Made by a program: the position numbers and the translations under genes. From contig NZ_LT838813.1 in NCBI RefSeq assembly GCF_900176595.1, positions 496,001 to 560,000 of the forward strand: a DNA stretch of 64,000 nt. Reading direction: 5' to 3'. This DNA comes from Aquiflexum balticum DSM 16537 (GTDB lineage Bacteria; Bacteroidota; Bacteroidia; Cytophagales; Cyclobacteriaceae). This document shows positions 34,009 through 42,714 of the stretch, piece after piece (within the stretch, counting starts at the first letter, position 1; each line of letters starts with the position of its first letter). The notes under the pieces are model-generated. The model worked only from the letters and a program-made list of their open reading frames with translations, was not told where the DNA came from and searched no databases.

Positions 34009-35694
34009 ATGAAGAAGTCGCTACTTTTAATTATACTGACCATTTCAGTCTGTATTTCATCCTTTGCCACTGAACTCTACCCAAGCATCATGAGCTATCA
34101 GGCAGATAGAACTGCCCTGAACAGAAAATACAACAATCCGCTTTCTGAGGAGTATTTCCAACGTTTTGAGAAACTTTATCAAGAATGGCTCAAAGCCCTG
34201 GAAAATATGCCTTATGAAACCTATTCACTTGACGGAAAAATGGACTGGCAACTTTTTAAAAATCACTTGGAAAAGGAACTGTTCTTTCATGGATTGGCCT
34301 ATGAAGATTTCAAAAAAATAAACCATGTGGCAGACTTTAAAAATGACTTGGAAAAATTCTATAAAAGCAGACGTATGGCTGTCAAGCCTAATGCCCAGGA
34401 ATTGGCCGCTACTTTTTCCAAAATAGAGAAGGACATCAAAACCAAGTGGGAGTCGATGAAAAAATCAAAGCCATTTGACGCTTGGCAAAAGGCTGAATTG
34501 GCTTCCCAAACTGTAGAGGCTTTAAGAAAAAGCACCGAAGAAGCTTACAACTTTTACTATGATTATGATCCGGAATTCACCTGGTGGATGAAAGAGCCCA
34601 TGAAAAGTCTTGATAAAAGCATGAAAGACTATGCGGCATTTTTGAAGAGCCATTTTGAGAATACAGTAGTAAAAGATGACGGATCGGGCATTATCGGCAA
34701 ACCTGTCGGCAAACTGGCTATTGAAACAGAACTGGCTTACAACATGATTCCTTACACAGCGGAAGAACTGTTGAAGGAAGGGGAAAAACAATATGCTTGG
34801 TGTGAAGCCGAAATGATCAAAGCCTCCAATGAATTAGGGTTCGGAAATGATTGGAAAGCAGCATTGGAACATGTGAAAAACACCTATGTCCCTGCAGGGG
34901 AATGGCCCCAAATAGTGGCTGAGATGGCAGAAGAAGCCATTGCATTTCTGGAAGACAATGACCTGATAACCGTACCCGAAATGGCCAAAGAAACCTGGCG
35001 TACGACCATGATGTCCGCCGAAAGACAAAGGGTAAACCCGTTCTTTCTAGGTGGTGAAAGCATAATTATCTCCTATCCTACCTCCACCATGACCCAAGAA
35101 GAAAAAATGATGAGTATGCGTGGAAATAATCCCCATTTTTCAAGAGCGACTGTACAACACGAACTTATTCCCGGTCATCACCTACAGCAATTTATGAATC
35201 AGCGGCATTTTCCTCATAGAAGGATTTTCAACACCCCTTTTTGGGTGGAAGGATGGACTTTGTATTGGGAGTTTAACCTTTGGGACAAAGGTTTTCCCAG
35301 AAATGCAGAAGATAGAATCGGGATGCTTTTCTGGAGAATGCACCGGGCTGCCAGGATTGTTTTCTCTTTAAATTACCATTTGGGGAATATGACCCCGCAG
35401 GAATGTATAGATTTTCTGGTGGACAAAGTAGGTCATGAGCGCGCCAATGCCGAAGCTGAAGTCCGAAGGTCATTTGAAGGAAGCTATGGACCTTTGTATC
35501 AATTGGCCTATATGATCGGCGGATTGCAGGTGTATTCTCTCAAAAATGAAATGGTCCAATCCGGAAAAATGACTGAAAAGCAATTCCATGATTTCTTTAT
35601 CAGCCAAAACTATATGCCTATCGAATTGCTGCGTGCAAGGATGAAAGGAGAGGATTTGCCGAGGAATTTTAAAAGTAGCTGGAGGTTCCTGTAA
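34009..35694 (+). CDS. DUF885-family metallohydrolase, exported
   Basis: A 561-residue protein with an N-terminal signal peptide (residues about 1-20, LLLIILTISVCISSFATE). The DUF885 metal site is clear: HELIPGHHLQQF (HExxxGHH, His384 region), and a later RIGMLFWRMHRAARIVF carries conserved residues. It is presumed to act as a periplasmic or surface carboxypeptidase-like hydrolase; the substrate is unknown. Followed directly by a terminator hairpin, so it is monocistronic. Confidence 0.85.
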   Translation: MKKSLLLIILTISVCISSFATELYPSIMSYQADRTALNRKYNNPLSEEYFQRFEKLYQEWLKALENMPYETYSLDGKMDWQLFKNHLEKELFFHGLAYEDFKKINHVADFKNDLEKFYKSRRMAVKPNAQELAATFSKIEKDIKTKWESMKKSKPFDAWQKAELASQTVEALRKSTEEAYNFYYDYDPEFTWWMKEPMKSLDKSMKDYAAFLKSHFENTVVKDDGSGIIGKPVGKLAIETELAYNMIPYTAEELLKEGEKQYAWCEAEMIKASNELGFGNDWKAALEHVKNTYVPAGEWPQIVAEMAEEAIAFLEDNDLITVPEMAKETWRTTMMSAERQRVNPFFLGGESIIISYPTSTMTQEEKMMSMRGNNPHFSRATVQHELIPGHHLQQFMNQRHFPHRRIFNTPFWVEGWTLYWEFNLWDKGFPRNAEDRIGMLFWRMHRAARIVFSLNYHLGNMTPQECIDFLVDKVGHERANAEAEVRRSFEGSYGPLYQLAYMIGGLQVYSLKNEMVQSGKMTEKQFHDFFISQNYMPIELLRARMKGEDLPRNFKSSWRFL

Positions 35695-35695
35695 T

Positions 35696-35733
35696 AACCT
35701 TTGAGGTCTTTTTCAGACCTCGAAGGTTTTTTT
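35696..35733 (+). terminator. CCTTTGAGGTC hairpin, terminator of the DUF885 gene
   Basis: 13-bp stem AACCTTTGAGGTC/GACCTCGAAGGTT (one G-T pair), a 7-base loop and then a T-tract, starting one base after the stop codon. Same repeat family as at 16676, 30435 and 35761. Confidence 0.85.
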
Positions 35734-35760
35734 GTAGAAACATGGTTGATTCTTAGGAAA

Positions 35761-35798
35761 AAGACCTTCGAGGTTTGGGAAAAAACCTCAAAGGTCTT
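35761..35798 (-). terminator. Second CCTTCGAGGT hairpin of the pair
   Basis: 16-bp stem (AAGACCTTCGAGGTTT with AAACCTCAAAGGTCTT, one G-T pair) and a 6-base loop. It faces the 3' end of the minus-strand gene at 35846 and would terminate it. Confidence 0.7.
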
Positions 35799-35845
35799 GC
35801 AGAAATCCTAAGGATTGTTAATATTTTGAGTGTAGGAGATATTTC

Positions 35846-36577
35846 TTACCTCTCATACTCCTCCCTCTTGTCTTTTTTCAAAGTGATGATTATAAGACCG
35901 TTTTTTGCTTTTTCACCATATTTATCAGTTATCCATTTGTCCTTTACGACTTCAAGACTTTGGATGTCATCAGGATTTATTTTGTCAAAATTATCAACCT
36001 GGACCATACCATCTTTTGTTGAAATTAACACCAACGGGCTATTCTCCGAATCCGCTGAAAGTCTAAGTTTTACGTTTGGATTTGTGTTGGCTTCAGTTGC
36101 TGTTTTGCTTCCAGTGCCATACAAAATGGTCGTTGGTCCAATAGTTAAGGGCTTATTGGTAATATCGTATTGCTGGACATTACTGACCGCTTTCAGTTCC
36201 TGCAGTTCTTTTTGCTGAGCTTCGTTGAGTTCATTTTTGATAGCAACCAAAGTTGATAACTGCTTTTTCTTCATTGAATTTTCTAAGTTTAAGACTATAT
36301 CCAATTGCTTGGAAACTGCCTCGGGATTGGGTTTGGTCTCGCTGAGCATTTTCTTCAACTTAGCTGAAGCTTCATCCAGATCCCATTTGATTCTTCTGAA
36401 TTCAACGGAACTCTGGCTATGAATCTTTTTGATTTTGTCCGCCTGCTGGTCAGTAAGGGAAATGGCAAAACTATTTTGAAATACTAGGTTGGCTGAAAAC
36501 AGGACTTCCTGAAATATATCCTGGGCATTAACCACACCGGAGCATAGTATCATCCCAATTATCAATAGCTTTTTCAT
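35846..36577 (-). CDS. Spy/CpxP-like domain fused to a TonB-plug-like tail
   Basis: Exported protein of 243 residues: a signal peptide (residues 1-18, cleavage near VNAQ), a long helical N-terminal domain with LTDQQADKIKKIHSQSSVEF as in LTxxQ periplasmic chaperone/metal-response proteins, and a C-terminal segment (DDIQSLEVVKDKWITDKYGE...NGLIIITLKK) resembling the short plug-like fold found in TonB receptors and BlaR1-type proteins of Bacteroidota. It is the last gene of an operon with an ECF sigma factor and a membrane anti-sigma-like protein, so it may be an envelope stress effector or sensor. Binding partner unknown. Confidence 0.7.
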   Translation of the reverse strand: MKKLLIIGMILCSGVVNAQDIFQEVLFSANLVFQNSFAISLTDQQADKIKKIHSQSSVEFRRIKWDLDEASAKLKKMLSETKPNPEAVSKQLDIVLNLENSMKKKQLSTLVAIKNELNEAQQKELQELKAVSNVQQYDITNKPLTIGPTTILYGTGSKTATEANTNPNVKLRLSADSENSPLVLISTKDGMVQVDNFDKINPDDIQSLEVVKDKWITDKYGEKAKNGLIIITLKKDKREEYER

Positions 36578-36593
36578 ATCAATTAAATTATGT

Positions 36594-36920
36594 TTAAAAT
36601 TCTGTCAAAAGAGAAGAAGTCGGGGATTCCCAGGACTCCAATTCGGTAGTGGATTCAATTTTGAATTGGAGCCCATAGTCTTTCCCTTCTTCCAGTGTAA
36701 TGATGATCACATCGTAATCCAAAGTTTGGATGGGTTCATCTACCCTATAAAACCAAGCCAATAGAGCTAATGAAGCCGCAATTCCTATTGGAATCAAAAC
36801 CCATGATTTTGATTTCCTTATTTTTGGAAATTGGGGAACCACCATTGCTGAATCCTTTGCTTTCATGTCGCTAAAGAAATGCTGCAGGTTTTGGTCTTCG
36901 GAATTATCTATTGTTTTCAT
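36594..36920 (-). CDS. Small single-pass membrane protein, putative anti-sigma factor
   Basis: 108 residues with a cytosolic helical N-terminus, one membrane helix (residues about 40-61, SWVLIPIGIAASLALLAWFY) and a periplasmic tail. The sequence is not similar enough to name a family, but the gene overlaps the 3' end of the ECF sigma gene by 17 bases and the topology matches anti-sigma factors. It is probably the regulator of that sigma factor and is followed by a periplasmic Spy-like protein. A small zinc-binding anti-sigma motif is absent. Confidence 0.65.
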   Translation of the reverse strand: MKTIDNSEDQNLQHFFSDMKAKDSAMVVPQFPKIRKSKSWVLIPIGIAASLALLAWFYRVDEPIQTLDYDVIIITLEEGKDYGLQFKIESTTELESWESPTSSLLTEF

Positions 36921-37395
36921 GCATTGTCTTTTTTAGGATAAGCGCTTTGAGGTTTGTTTTCCCTCTGTCATAATGTGTCCTGACTGAACCAATACTGATA
37001 CCCATCACCTCAGCAGCCTTTTCCAAGGTAAGGTTGTGGTAGAATACCAACAGCAAAACCTCCTTTTGTCTTTCAGGCAACCTTTCGATCAATTCTTCAT
37101 GGGAGGCAGCAGTGACTTCTTGTTCTGTTTCAGCTGCATCAAATTCCATTTCCAGCGGATAAATATTTTTGTCCTTCTTTTTCCACTCCGTTGCGGTAAA
37201 CCTGATGACAGAAAACAGCCAGGTTTTGACTTGGGATTTTTCTTTATAGATGGCCTTCCCCTCGAGAATTTTCAGGTAAACCTGTTGCAAAACATCCTTT
37301 GCCAAATCCTCATCGAACGAGCAGCACTGTCTTGACCAGTGGAATGCTTCTTGATGAAGTTCTTTCAGGAGGTTTTCCAATTGAGGTTTTTCCAT
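36904..37395 (-). CDS. ECF-family RNA polymerase sigma factor
   Basis: 163-residue sigma-70-family protein: region 2 (LKELHQEAFHWSRQCCSFDEDLAKDVLQ, VKTWLFSVIRFTATEW) and region 4 (LPERQKEVLLLVFYHNLTLEKAAEVMGISIGSVRTHYDRG) with the helix-turn-helix for the -35 element, no region 3 or 1.1. It is first in the operon and probably activates the small membrane protein and the Spy-like gene after an envelope signal. Inferred partners follow overlapping or 16 nt later. Confidence 0.93.
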   Translation of the reverse strand: MEKPQLENLLKELHQEAFHWSRQCCSFDEDLAKDVLQQVYLKILEGKAIYKEKSQVKTWLFSVIRFTATEWKKKDKNIYPLEMEFDAAETEQEVTAASHEELIERLPERQKEVLLLVFYHNLTLEKAAEVMGISIGSVRTHYDRGKTNLKALILKKTMHENNR

Positions 37396-37452
37396 TCTTA
37401 CTCATTAGTGTTTAAAAGTTAGTTTTATATGACAAGGGAAGAAAGTTATTTT

Positions 37453-37516
37453 GAAATAAGGTTGGAAAAAGATTGAAATATATTGGAAATAGGTTCGATA
37501 TAAATTGAAATAAAAC
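37453..37516. repeat. 11-nt-phased GAAATA array, copy 4
   Basis: GAAATA-like units at 37453, 37464, 37475, 37486, 37497 and 37507 (11, 11, 11, 11, 10). It lies upstream of the sigma factor gene and opposes the ThuA terminator. Confidence 0.75.
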
Positions 37517-37525
37517 TTTTTATAC

Positions 37526-37568
37526 AAAAAAAAACCTGCCAACTCCTATGAATTTAGGGTTGGCAGGT
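37526..37568 (-). terminator. Terminator of the ThuA gene
   Basis: 10-bp stem ACCTGCCAAC/GTTGGCAGGT (37534-37543 with 37559-37568) followed on the minus strand by a run of T. Confidence 0.88.
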
Positions 37569-37587
37569 ATATGGAAAATTTTTTCAA

Positions 37588-38346
37588 TTAATCTATCGGG
37601 AATCCTTTGGCGGCCCACCAGATTCCTCCATAGATATGTTTGAGAAAGTCTGCATCCATAAATGCCCAGTCTGTATGGCCCATGGCTGTGTAGAAAATCC
37701 TTCCCCCGTCATATTCATTTGTCCAGGACATGGGGTGAAATTCTCCCATACCGTCTTTGGGATCGTAGGTTCTTTCGTCGGCTGTAATCAGGACTTTTAC
37801 ATCAGGGTTGAAGTTTTTGAAAGCATAAATCTCATCTGACCAAACCCACTTTTCCGGGAGGTGGTAAGTTGCCGGATGTGATTTGTCGACAACATTGAGT
37901 TTGAGGGTTTGCTGGTGAGGGTGGTTCAAAAACTGAGCCCCAATTAGCTTCGTGTACCATGGCCATTGATACTCTGTGTCTGTGGCGCTGTGGATTCCTA
38001 CTATTCCTTTTCCTGCTTGGACAAAACGTTGGATGACGGCTTTTTGCTCATCGTTGAAAATCGTCCCGGTAGTGCTCATCATGACGATGACATCAAAACG
38101 CTCCAGGTTTTTGTCGGTGATGTAGCTTTCATCTTCCGTGGTATAAATATCAAATATCTGGTCTCGGGCTAATTTTTTCAGAGCTACAACGCCATCAGGA
38201 ATCGATTGATGCCGGAATCCTTTAGTCCGGCTGAAGACCAAGACACGGAATTGGGGATTGCTTTGCGCAAATGTTTCCAAGCTCAAGCCCAGCATTATGA
38301 TGCAGACGAGCAGTAGGGAGGATAGGGAGGTTTTTAGGTTTATCAT
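37588..38346 (-). CDS. ThuA-domain protein, exported
   Basis: 252 residues with a signal peptide (about 1-26, LLVCIIMLGLSLETFAQS). The ThuA-like glutamine-amidotransferase-type fold is marked by VLVFSRTKGFRHQSIPDGV, VIVMMSTTGTIFNDEQK, VGIHSATDTEYQWPWY and PMSWTNEYDGGRIFYTAMGH. ThuA domains occur in trehalose and other sugar utilisation clusters in Bacteroidota, but the substrate here is not determined. It is transcribed alone, with its own terminator. Confidence 0.88.
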   Translation of the reverse strand: MINLKTSLSSLLLVCIIMLGLSLETFAQSNPQFRVLVFSRTKGFRHQSIPDGVVALKKLARDQIFDIYTTEDESYITDKNLERFDVIVMMSTTGTIFNDEQKAVIQRFVQAGKGIVGIHSATDTEYQWPWYTKLIGAQFLNHPHQQTLKLNVVDKSHPATYHLPEKWVWSDEIYAFKNFNPDVKVLITADERTYDPKDGMGEFHPMSWTNEYDGGRIFYTAMGHTDWAFMDADFLKHIYGGIWWAAKGFPID

Positions 38347-38580
38347 TTTTTTTTAGATATGAGATGTGGGATTTGAGACATGAGATTTAAGAACCAAGAT
38401 GCAAGAACCAAGACTTGGGTTTAGGAGAGAAATTTTAAAGAATCAAAGCCTACCAAAAGCAGGCAGATACATGAAATAAGAAGTTTTGATTGAATATAGG
38501 TGGTTAATTTTCCAATCTTTCAATTTTATAATTTTATAATTTCATAGATTCCACTATCCATTTTGCCATCCTTTAGCCCC
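38347..38580. other. Low-complexity heptad-repeat region between ThuA and dipeptidase genes
   Basis: The plus strand at about 38356-38415 reads as tandem purine-rich heptads (GAGACATGAGATTTAAGAACC and similar), the complementary form of the tract near 27453. No open reading frame, RNA or terminator was seen. Confidence 0.5.
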
Positions 38581-39339
38581 TCACTTCACCATTCCGAATT
38601 TTTCGGCGGCTTCTTTTCGGGAAAAGGCATTGAAATGCCACCATTCAGAGCCAATTCCTGTAAATCCGCCGTATTTCATTACTTCTCTGAGTATTTCACG
38701 GTTGGCAATATGTTCTTCAGTAATTTTTCCTTCTTTGAGCATCTGTCCTTCCCGATCGGGATAAGCAGGATATCCGAAATAATCGTATCCAGTTCCCATA
38801 TCTAGGGCTTCCCCAGTATCTGCATGCGCCAAGGTAAGATCCACGGCAACGCCGAAATTATGCAGGCCACCTACTTGAGGATTGGCTACATAAAGGGGCT
38901 TGATGCTGTCCGGTTTGTCCAAGTTGTCCCAAAGGATCTGCTGCACACTTTGGGGCCTTACGCCATCATAAATCAGAAATGTCAGTTCGGGATGATCTGC
39001 TTGGAGTTTTTCATGCGATTTTTTCAACATCTCCGCCACAACAGGTTGTATGTAGCAGCGGGTCAATTCCCCATAGACATCCTCCCCAAAGAAATTATCA
39101 GTAGTAGAGTACTTCAGATCTACAAAAACACCGGGGATTATTACTTCCACATCCACCAATCCGGCATCGATAAGACTTTGTTCCAGATCTCCGACTTTAT
39201 GGATAATTTTAAACTGCTCTCCTCCAATATCAGCGATTTCATTTTCATGGATGTCATAGCCGGTTACGGTCTGTTCATTCATTTTGGATTCACAGTTCCA
39301 AAAAGCAATCGCTGAGAATATGATCAGGTATTTTTTCAA
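38581..39339 (-). CDS. M15-family D-Ala-D-Ala dipeptidase, VanX-like
   Basis: 252-residue exported or lipidated protein (AFWNCES near residue 15 is a weak lipobox). The M15D/VanX zinc site is complete: LHNFGVAVDLTL (H-x6-D) and SEWWHFNAF (E-x2-H), with the arginine of YDGVRP. VanX-type enzymes hydrolyse D-Ala-D-Ala to recycle or remodel peptidoglycan; vancomycin resistance is not implied because no vanHA partner is present. It is on the same strand as the SDR pseudogene, 9 nt upstream. Confidence 0.9.
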   Translation of the reverse strand: MKKYLIIFSAIAFWNCESKMNEQTVTGYDIHENEIADIGGEQFKIIHKVGDLEQSLIDAGLVDVEVIIPGVFVDLKYSTTDNFFGEDVYGELTRCYIQPVVAEMLKKSHEKLQADHPELTFLIYDGVRPQSVQQILWDNLDKPDSIKPLYVANPQVGGLHNFGVAVDLTLAHADTGEALDMGTGYDYFGYPAYPDREGQMLKEGKITEEHIANREILREVMKYGGFTGIGSEWWHFNAFSRKEAAEKFGMVK

Positions 39340-39348
39340 GGATAGTGG

Positions 39349-40107
39349 TTAGATTTTCTTTTTCAAAACTGTGGCAGAGGCTTGGGCTGTCGGCAAAATC
39401 ACTATATCAGCCAATACTACATGCGCAGGTCTACTTACCGCAAAAGCAATGGTGTCGGCAATATCTTCGGCAGTCAAAGGTTGAAGACCTTGGTAAACTG
39501 TTTTGGATCTATCTGCGTCTCCTTTGAATCTGACCAGGGAGAATTCAGTTTCTACCAATCAGGGATGGACTCCAATAACCCTGATTCCAAAGGGATTCAA
39601 GTCCAAACGCATGCCGTTGGTAATGGCATCAACCGCATGTTTTGAAGCGCAATACACATTGCCTTTGGGATAGACTTCTTTTCCGGCAATAGAACCAACA
39701 TTGACTATAGTACCGGATTGTCTTTCAACCATACCCGGCATGATTTCTTTGGAAACATAAAGCAGGCCTTTGACATTGATGTCTATCATGGCATCCCAAT
39801 CATCAATATTACCTGATTGAATGGGATCCAATCCATGGGCATTACCTGCGTTATTGATCAGGACATCGATATTTTGCCAGAAAGCAGGAAGAGAGTCTAT
39901 TGCTTCCTTTACTGCTTTTTGATCTCTGACATCAAAAATTAGTGTATACAATTCAATACCTGAAGGTAACTCATCTTTCAGACTATCAAGCCTTTCCTTT
40001 CTTCTTCCTGTAGCGATAATATTGTATCCCAAATTGGCCAATGCAATGGCAGAAGCTCTTCCTATTCCTGAAGTAGCACCAGTTATAAAGGCAATTTTTC
40101 TTTCCAT
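39349..40107 (-). pseudogene. Short-chain dehydrogenase interrupted by a single TGA
   Basis: A classical SDR/YdfG-type sequence (TGxxxGIG as TGATSGIGRAS, active-site motif VNVGSIAGKEVYPKGNVYCASK) reads cleanly over 253 codons except for a TGA at 39559-39561. It lies exactly where the family has glycine (GVHP-Gly-LVETEFS), so a GGA-to-TGA change fits. The halves are in frame and the C-terminal half (LTAEDIADTIAFAVSRPAH) is intact. Either a recent nonsense mutation or a sequencing error; selenocysteine decoding is not likely because no insertion element or partner is apparent. Confidence 0.85.
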
Positions 40108-40350
40108 GCCCCAATCTAAAAAGAATTGTTAAGGAATGAAATGTGAAATTTATGGTTGGTTTAAAATAGGTGAGTTAAGAGGCTAGGGTTAGGATATGAG
40201 TTTGTACTGAAGAATTTTGTAAAGATAAATCCTGCCCCAAAATCGGAGAACCAAGAGAAGTCAAACCTGAGGAACAATTTTTAAATTTCAAAATCCACCA
40301 CGGCGGACAAGTTCTTCCGATTCAATACGCCCGCCCAATCTTATATGGCC

Positions 40351-41385
40351 TTAGGAATTCTTTTCTACCAAATCCTGTAAACAGGCAACCCAGGTATCAC
40401 CGGAATTCAAACTTGGTACCAGGTCCCATCTTTCACCCCCCAATTCCTCAAATTCTTCTTTATACTCCTCACCTACTTCCACAGTAGTTTCCAAGCAATC
40501 TGCTACAAATGCAGGTGAAAAAACGAGTACTTTTTTTACTCCTTTCGAAGCCAATTCTTTGATCACATCTTCTGTATAGGGTTTGATCCAAGGATCTTTG
40601 CCCAACCTAGACTGAAAACAGGTCATCACTTTATCATTTGGAAGTTGCAGTTTTTCGGCCAATAATCGGGTGGTGTAAAAACATTGTCCTCTGTAACAGA
40701 ACTGATTTTTTTTGGTGTAATTGCCGCAACACTTATCACTCAATTGGCAATAGCCATCGACAGAACCTTTTCTGATCTGCCTTTCAGGTAAGCCGTGATA
40801 GGAAAACAAAAACATATCATAATCAGCCTTTTCCATCATTTCCTTACCCAATTCGGTCCATGCCTCCAAGAATAGGGGGTGTTCCACAAAATTGTTGATA
40901 AAAGTAATATTGGGAATAATCTGCCATTCCTTGGCCAGTTCCATTACTTTATCCACCACAGAACCATTGGTTGCAGACGCATATTGCGGGAATAAAGGAA
41001 GCACAATGATTTTTCTGACATTGGCATCATTCAGTTTTTTTAGTCCCTCTTCAATACTTGGTGTCTGATAGCGCATGCCCATGGCCACCACATATTTTTC
41101 AGGATCCAATTTCTGAATCAATTTATCCCGCAGGTCTTCGGTATGAAAAAGCAACGGAGAACCTCTTTCTGTCCATAATTTCCGGTATTCTTTGGCTGAC
41201 TTTGGAGCGCGAAACGGTGCAATGATCAGATTGACCAGCATCCATCTTGGGATATACGGAAAATCAATCACTCTCCAATCCATCAAAAATTCTCTCAGGT
41301 ATTTCCTGACATCACCTGTAGCGGTGCTGTCCGGTGTCCCTAAATTGACCAATAAAACTCCTATTTTTGCTTTATTCTTGCTCAT
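40351..41385 (-). CDS. hemH: Ferrochelatase
   Basis: Inserts ferrous iron into protoporphyrin IX, the last step of heme synthesis. Motifs: LLVNLGTPDS at residues 11-20, the catalytic-histidine region FSYHGLPERQ, and the cysteine-rich segment CQLSDKCCGNYTKKNQFC typical of Bacteroidota versions. The 344-residue length is standard. The C-terminal part with VEVGEEYKEEFEELGG is helical. No other hem gene is in the window, and the flanking genes are unrelated in function, so its expression is presumably independent. Confidence 0.95.
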   Translation of the reverse strand: MSKNKAKIGVLLVNLGTPDSTATGDVRKYLREFLMDWRVIDFPYIPRWMLVNLIIAPFRAPKSAKEYRKLWTERGSPLLFHTEDLRDKLIQKLDPEKYVVAMGMRYQTPSIEEGLKKLNDANVRKIIVLPLFPQYASATNGSVVDKVMELAKEWQIIPNITFINNFVEHPLFLEAWTELGKEMMEKADYDMFLFSYHGLPERQIRKGSVDGYCQLSDKCCGNYTKKNQFCYRGQCFYTTRLLAEKLQLPNDKVMTCFQSRLGKDPWIKPYTEDVIKELASKGVKKVLVFSPAFVADCLETTVEVGEEYKEEFEELGGERWDLVPSLNSGDTWVACLQDLVEKNS

Positions 41386-41444
41386 AATGGCATTTGTACG
41401 GTTTATCCTGTTATCAGAACCAAAAATACATCCTTTGATTAGAT

Positions 41445-42707
41445 TTAATCATCTGGTTTAGGACTTTTCCTCTCCAATTTTACAGGGTTCAATGCCCATT
41501 TCATCAATGGTCCACTAGTCATACTGGTGATTATTGCCATGACAACCAGGGCAACAAATAGCTTTTCATCGATCAGGCCATTTTCCAAAGCAATCAAACC
41601 AAGGATTATTTCCATGGCTCCCCGCGCATTCATCCCAAATCCGACCGCCAAAGATTCTCTGATGTTGAATCCGCCCTTAAAAGCTCCATATCCACTTCCG
41701 ATAATCTTTCCTGCGAAGGAAATCACCAAAACTGCCAAAGTGAGCATTAATTCAAAATTGGTGAAGAAATTAATTTTCAATCCAATAGAAACGAAAAACA
41801 AAGGGGCAAAGATATTATTTATAAACTGATGGACAATCTCCTTTGCCCGTTCGGACATATGTTCTGAATCTCCCAATGCCACACCCAAGAGGAATGCACC
41901 GAATATTGCATGGATACCCAACCATTCAGTAAAAGCTGCTGCCAAAAAACAGAAAGCCATTGACAAGGATAAAACTCCTCCCGGCCAGGCCAATTTTTTA
42001 TTGACCCAAGGCAACACCCTATTGATGATCAGTTTGCCTAAAGTCAGCATAAAGAATGTGAATAATAGGGTAATTCCTATTGTTTGAAAAAGGGAAAGAT
42101 TACTGCTCTTGCCCATAAATGATAAAATGACCGAAAAAATCAACCAACCGATAATGTCATTGACCATAGCTGAGGCCACAATCAACATACCCATCTTCGT
42201 CTTGAACAAATCCATATCCATCAGAATTCTTACCACTACCGGCAATGCTGTAATAGACATAGCCGTTCCCATAAACAAGGAAAACAACAACCTGTCCCCA
42301 TCTGCCAATCCAAAAAAAGAGGAAAAATAATAGGGAAATACGAATCCCAAAGCAAAAGGCACAACCAATCCCAAGAGAGAGATACTCAATGCCGATTTTC
42401 CTTGAGACCAGACCAAATGTAATTCCACTTCCAATCCTGCGATAAAAAGCAATAATACTACAGCTATCTGCACGAATCCGTCCAAAGCTAGATTGGCACT
42501 TGGATTGGACATAAAGAGATATTCGTGTAAATCAGGAACAATAGTCCCTAGAATAGTGGGCCCTAATAAAATCCCAGCCAAAAGTTCTCCCACCACAGCA
42601 GGCTGCCTGAATCTTTGGGCAATTTCCGCAAAAACTCTGGCCAAAAGCAGCATTGCTGCCAATTGAAGCAATAAATTAACTACATCCTGATGGGTTAAAT
42701 TTTCCAT
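41445..42707 (-). CDS. CPA2-type cation:proton antiporter (Kef-like)
   Basis: 420-residue inner-membrane protein with about 12 hydrophobic segments, no TrkA-N or regulatory domain. The family signature PAVVGELLAGILLGPTILG is present near residues 35-53 and a buried Asp pair (SAMVNDIIGWLIFS) marks the ion-binding site. It would exchange Na+ or K+ for protons. The gene is 7 nt downstream of a universal stress protein gene, a pairing often seen for such transporters. The substrate ion cannot be told by eye. Confidence 0.88.
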   Translation of the reverse strand: MENLTHQDVVNLLLQLAAMLLLARVFAEIAQRFRQPAVVGELLAGILLGPTILGTIVPDLHEYLFMSNPSANLALDGFVQIAVVLLLFIAGLEVELHLVWSQGKSALSISLLGLVVPFALGFVFPYYFSSFFGLADGDRLLFSLFMGTAMSITALPVVVRILMDMDLFKTKMGMLIVASAMVNDIIGWLIFSVILSFMGKSSNLSLFQTIGITLLFTFFMLTLGKLIINRVLPWVNKKLAWPGGVLSLSMAFCFLAAAFTEWLGIHAIFGAFLLGVALGDSEHMSERAKEIVHQFINNIFAPLFFVSIGLKINFFTNFELMLTLAVLVISFAGKIIGSGYGAFKGGFNIRESLAVGFGMNARGAMEIILGLIALENGLIDEKLFVALVVMAIITSMTSGPLMKWALNPVKLERKSPKPDD

Positions 42708-42714
42708 GTAGTCT

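Noticed and set aside
38581..39339. Vancomycin resistance determinant
   Set aside because: VanX-like enzymes are common peptidoglycan recycling dipeptidases; no vanHA or vanRS neighbours were seen.
39559..39561. TGA in the SDR gene as selenocysteine codon
   Set aside because: The expected residue is glycine, no SECIS-like element is obvious downstream and a simple GGA-to-TGA change explains it.
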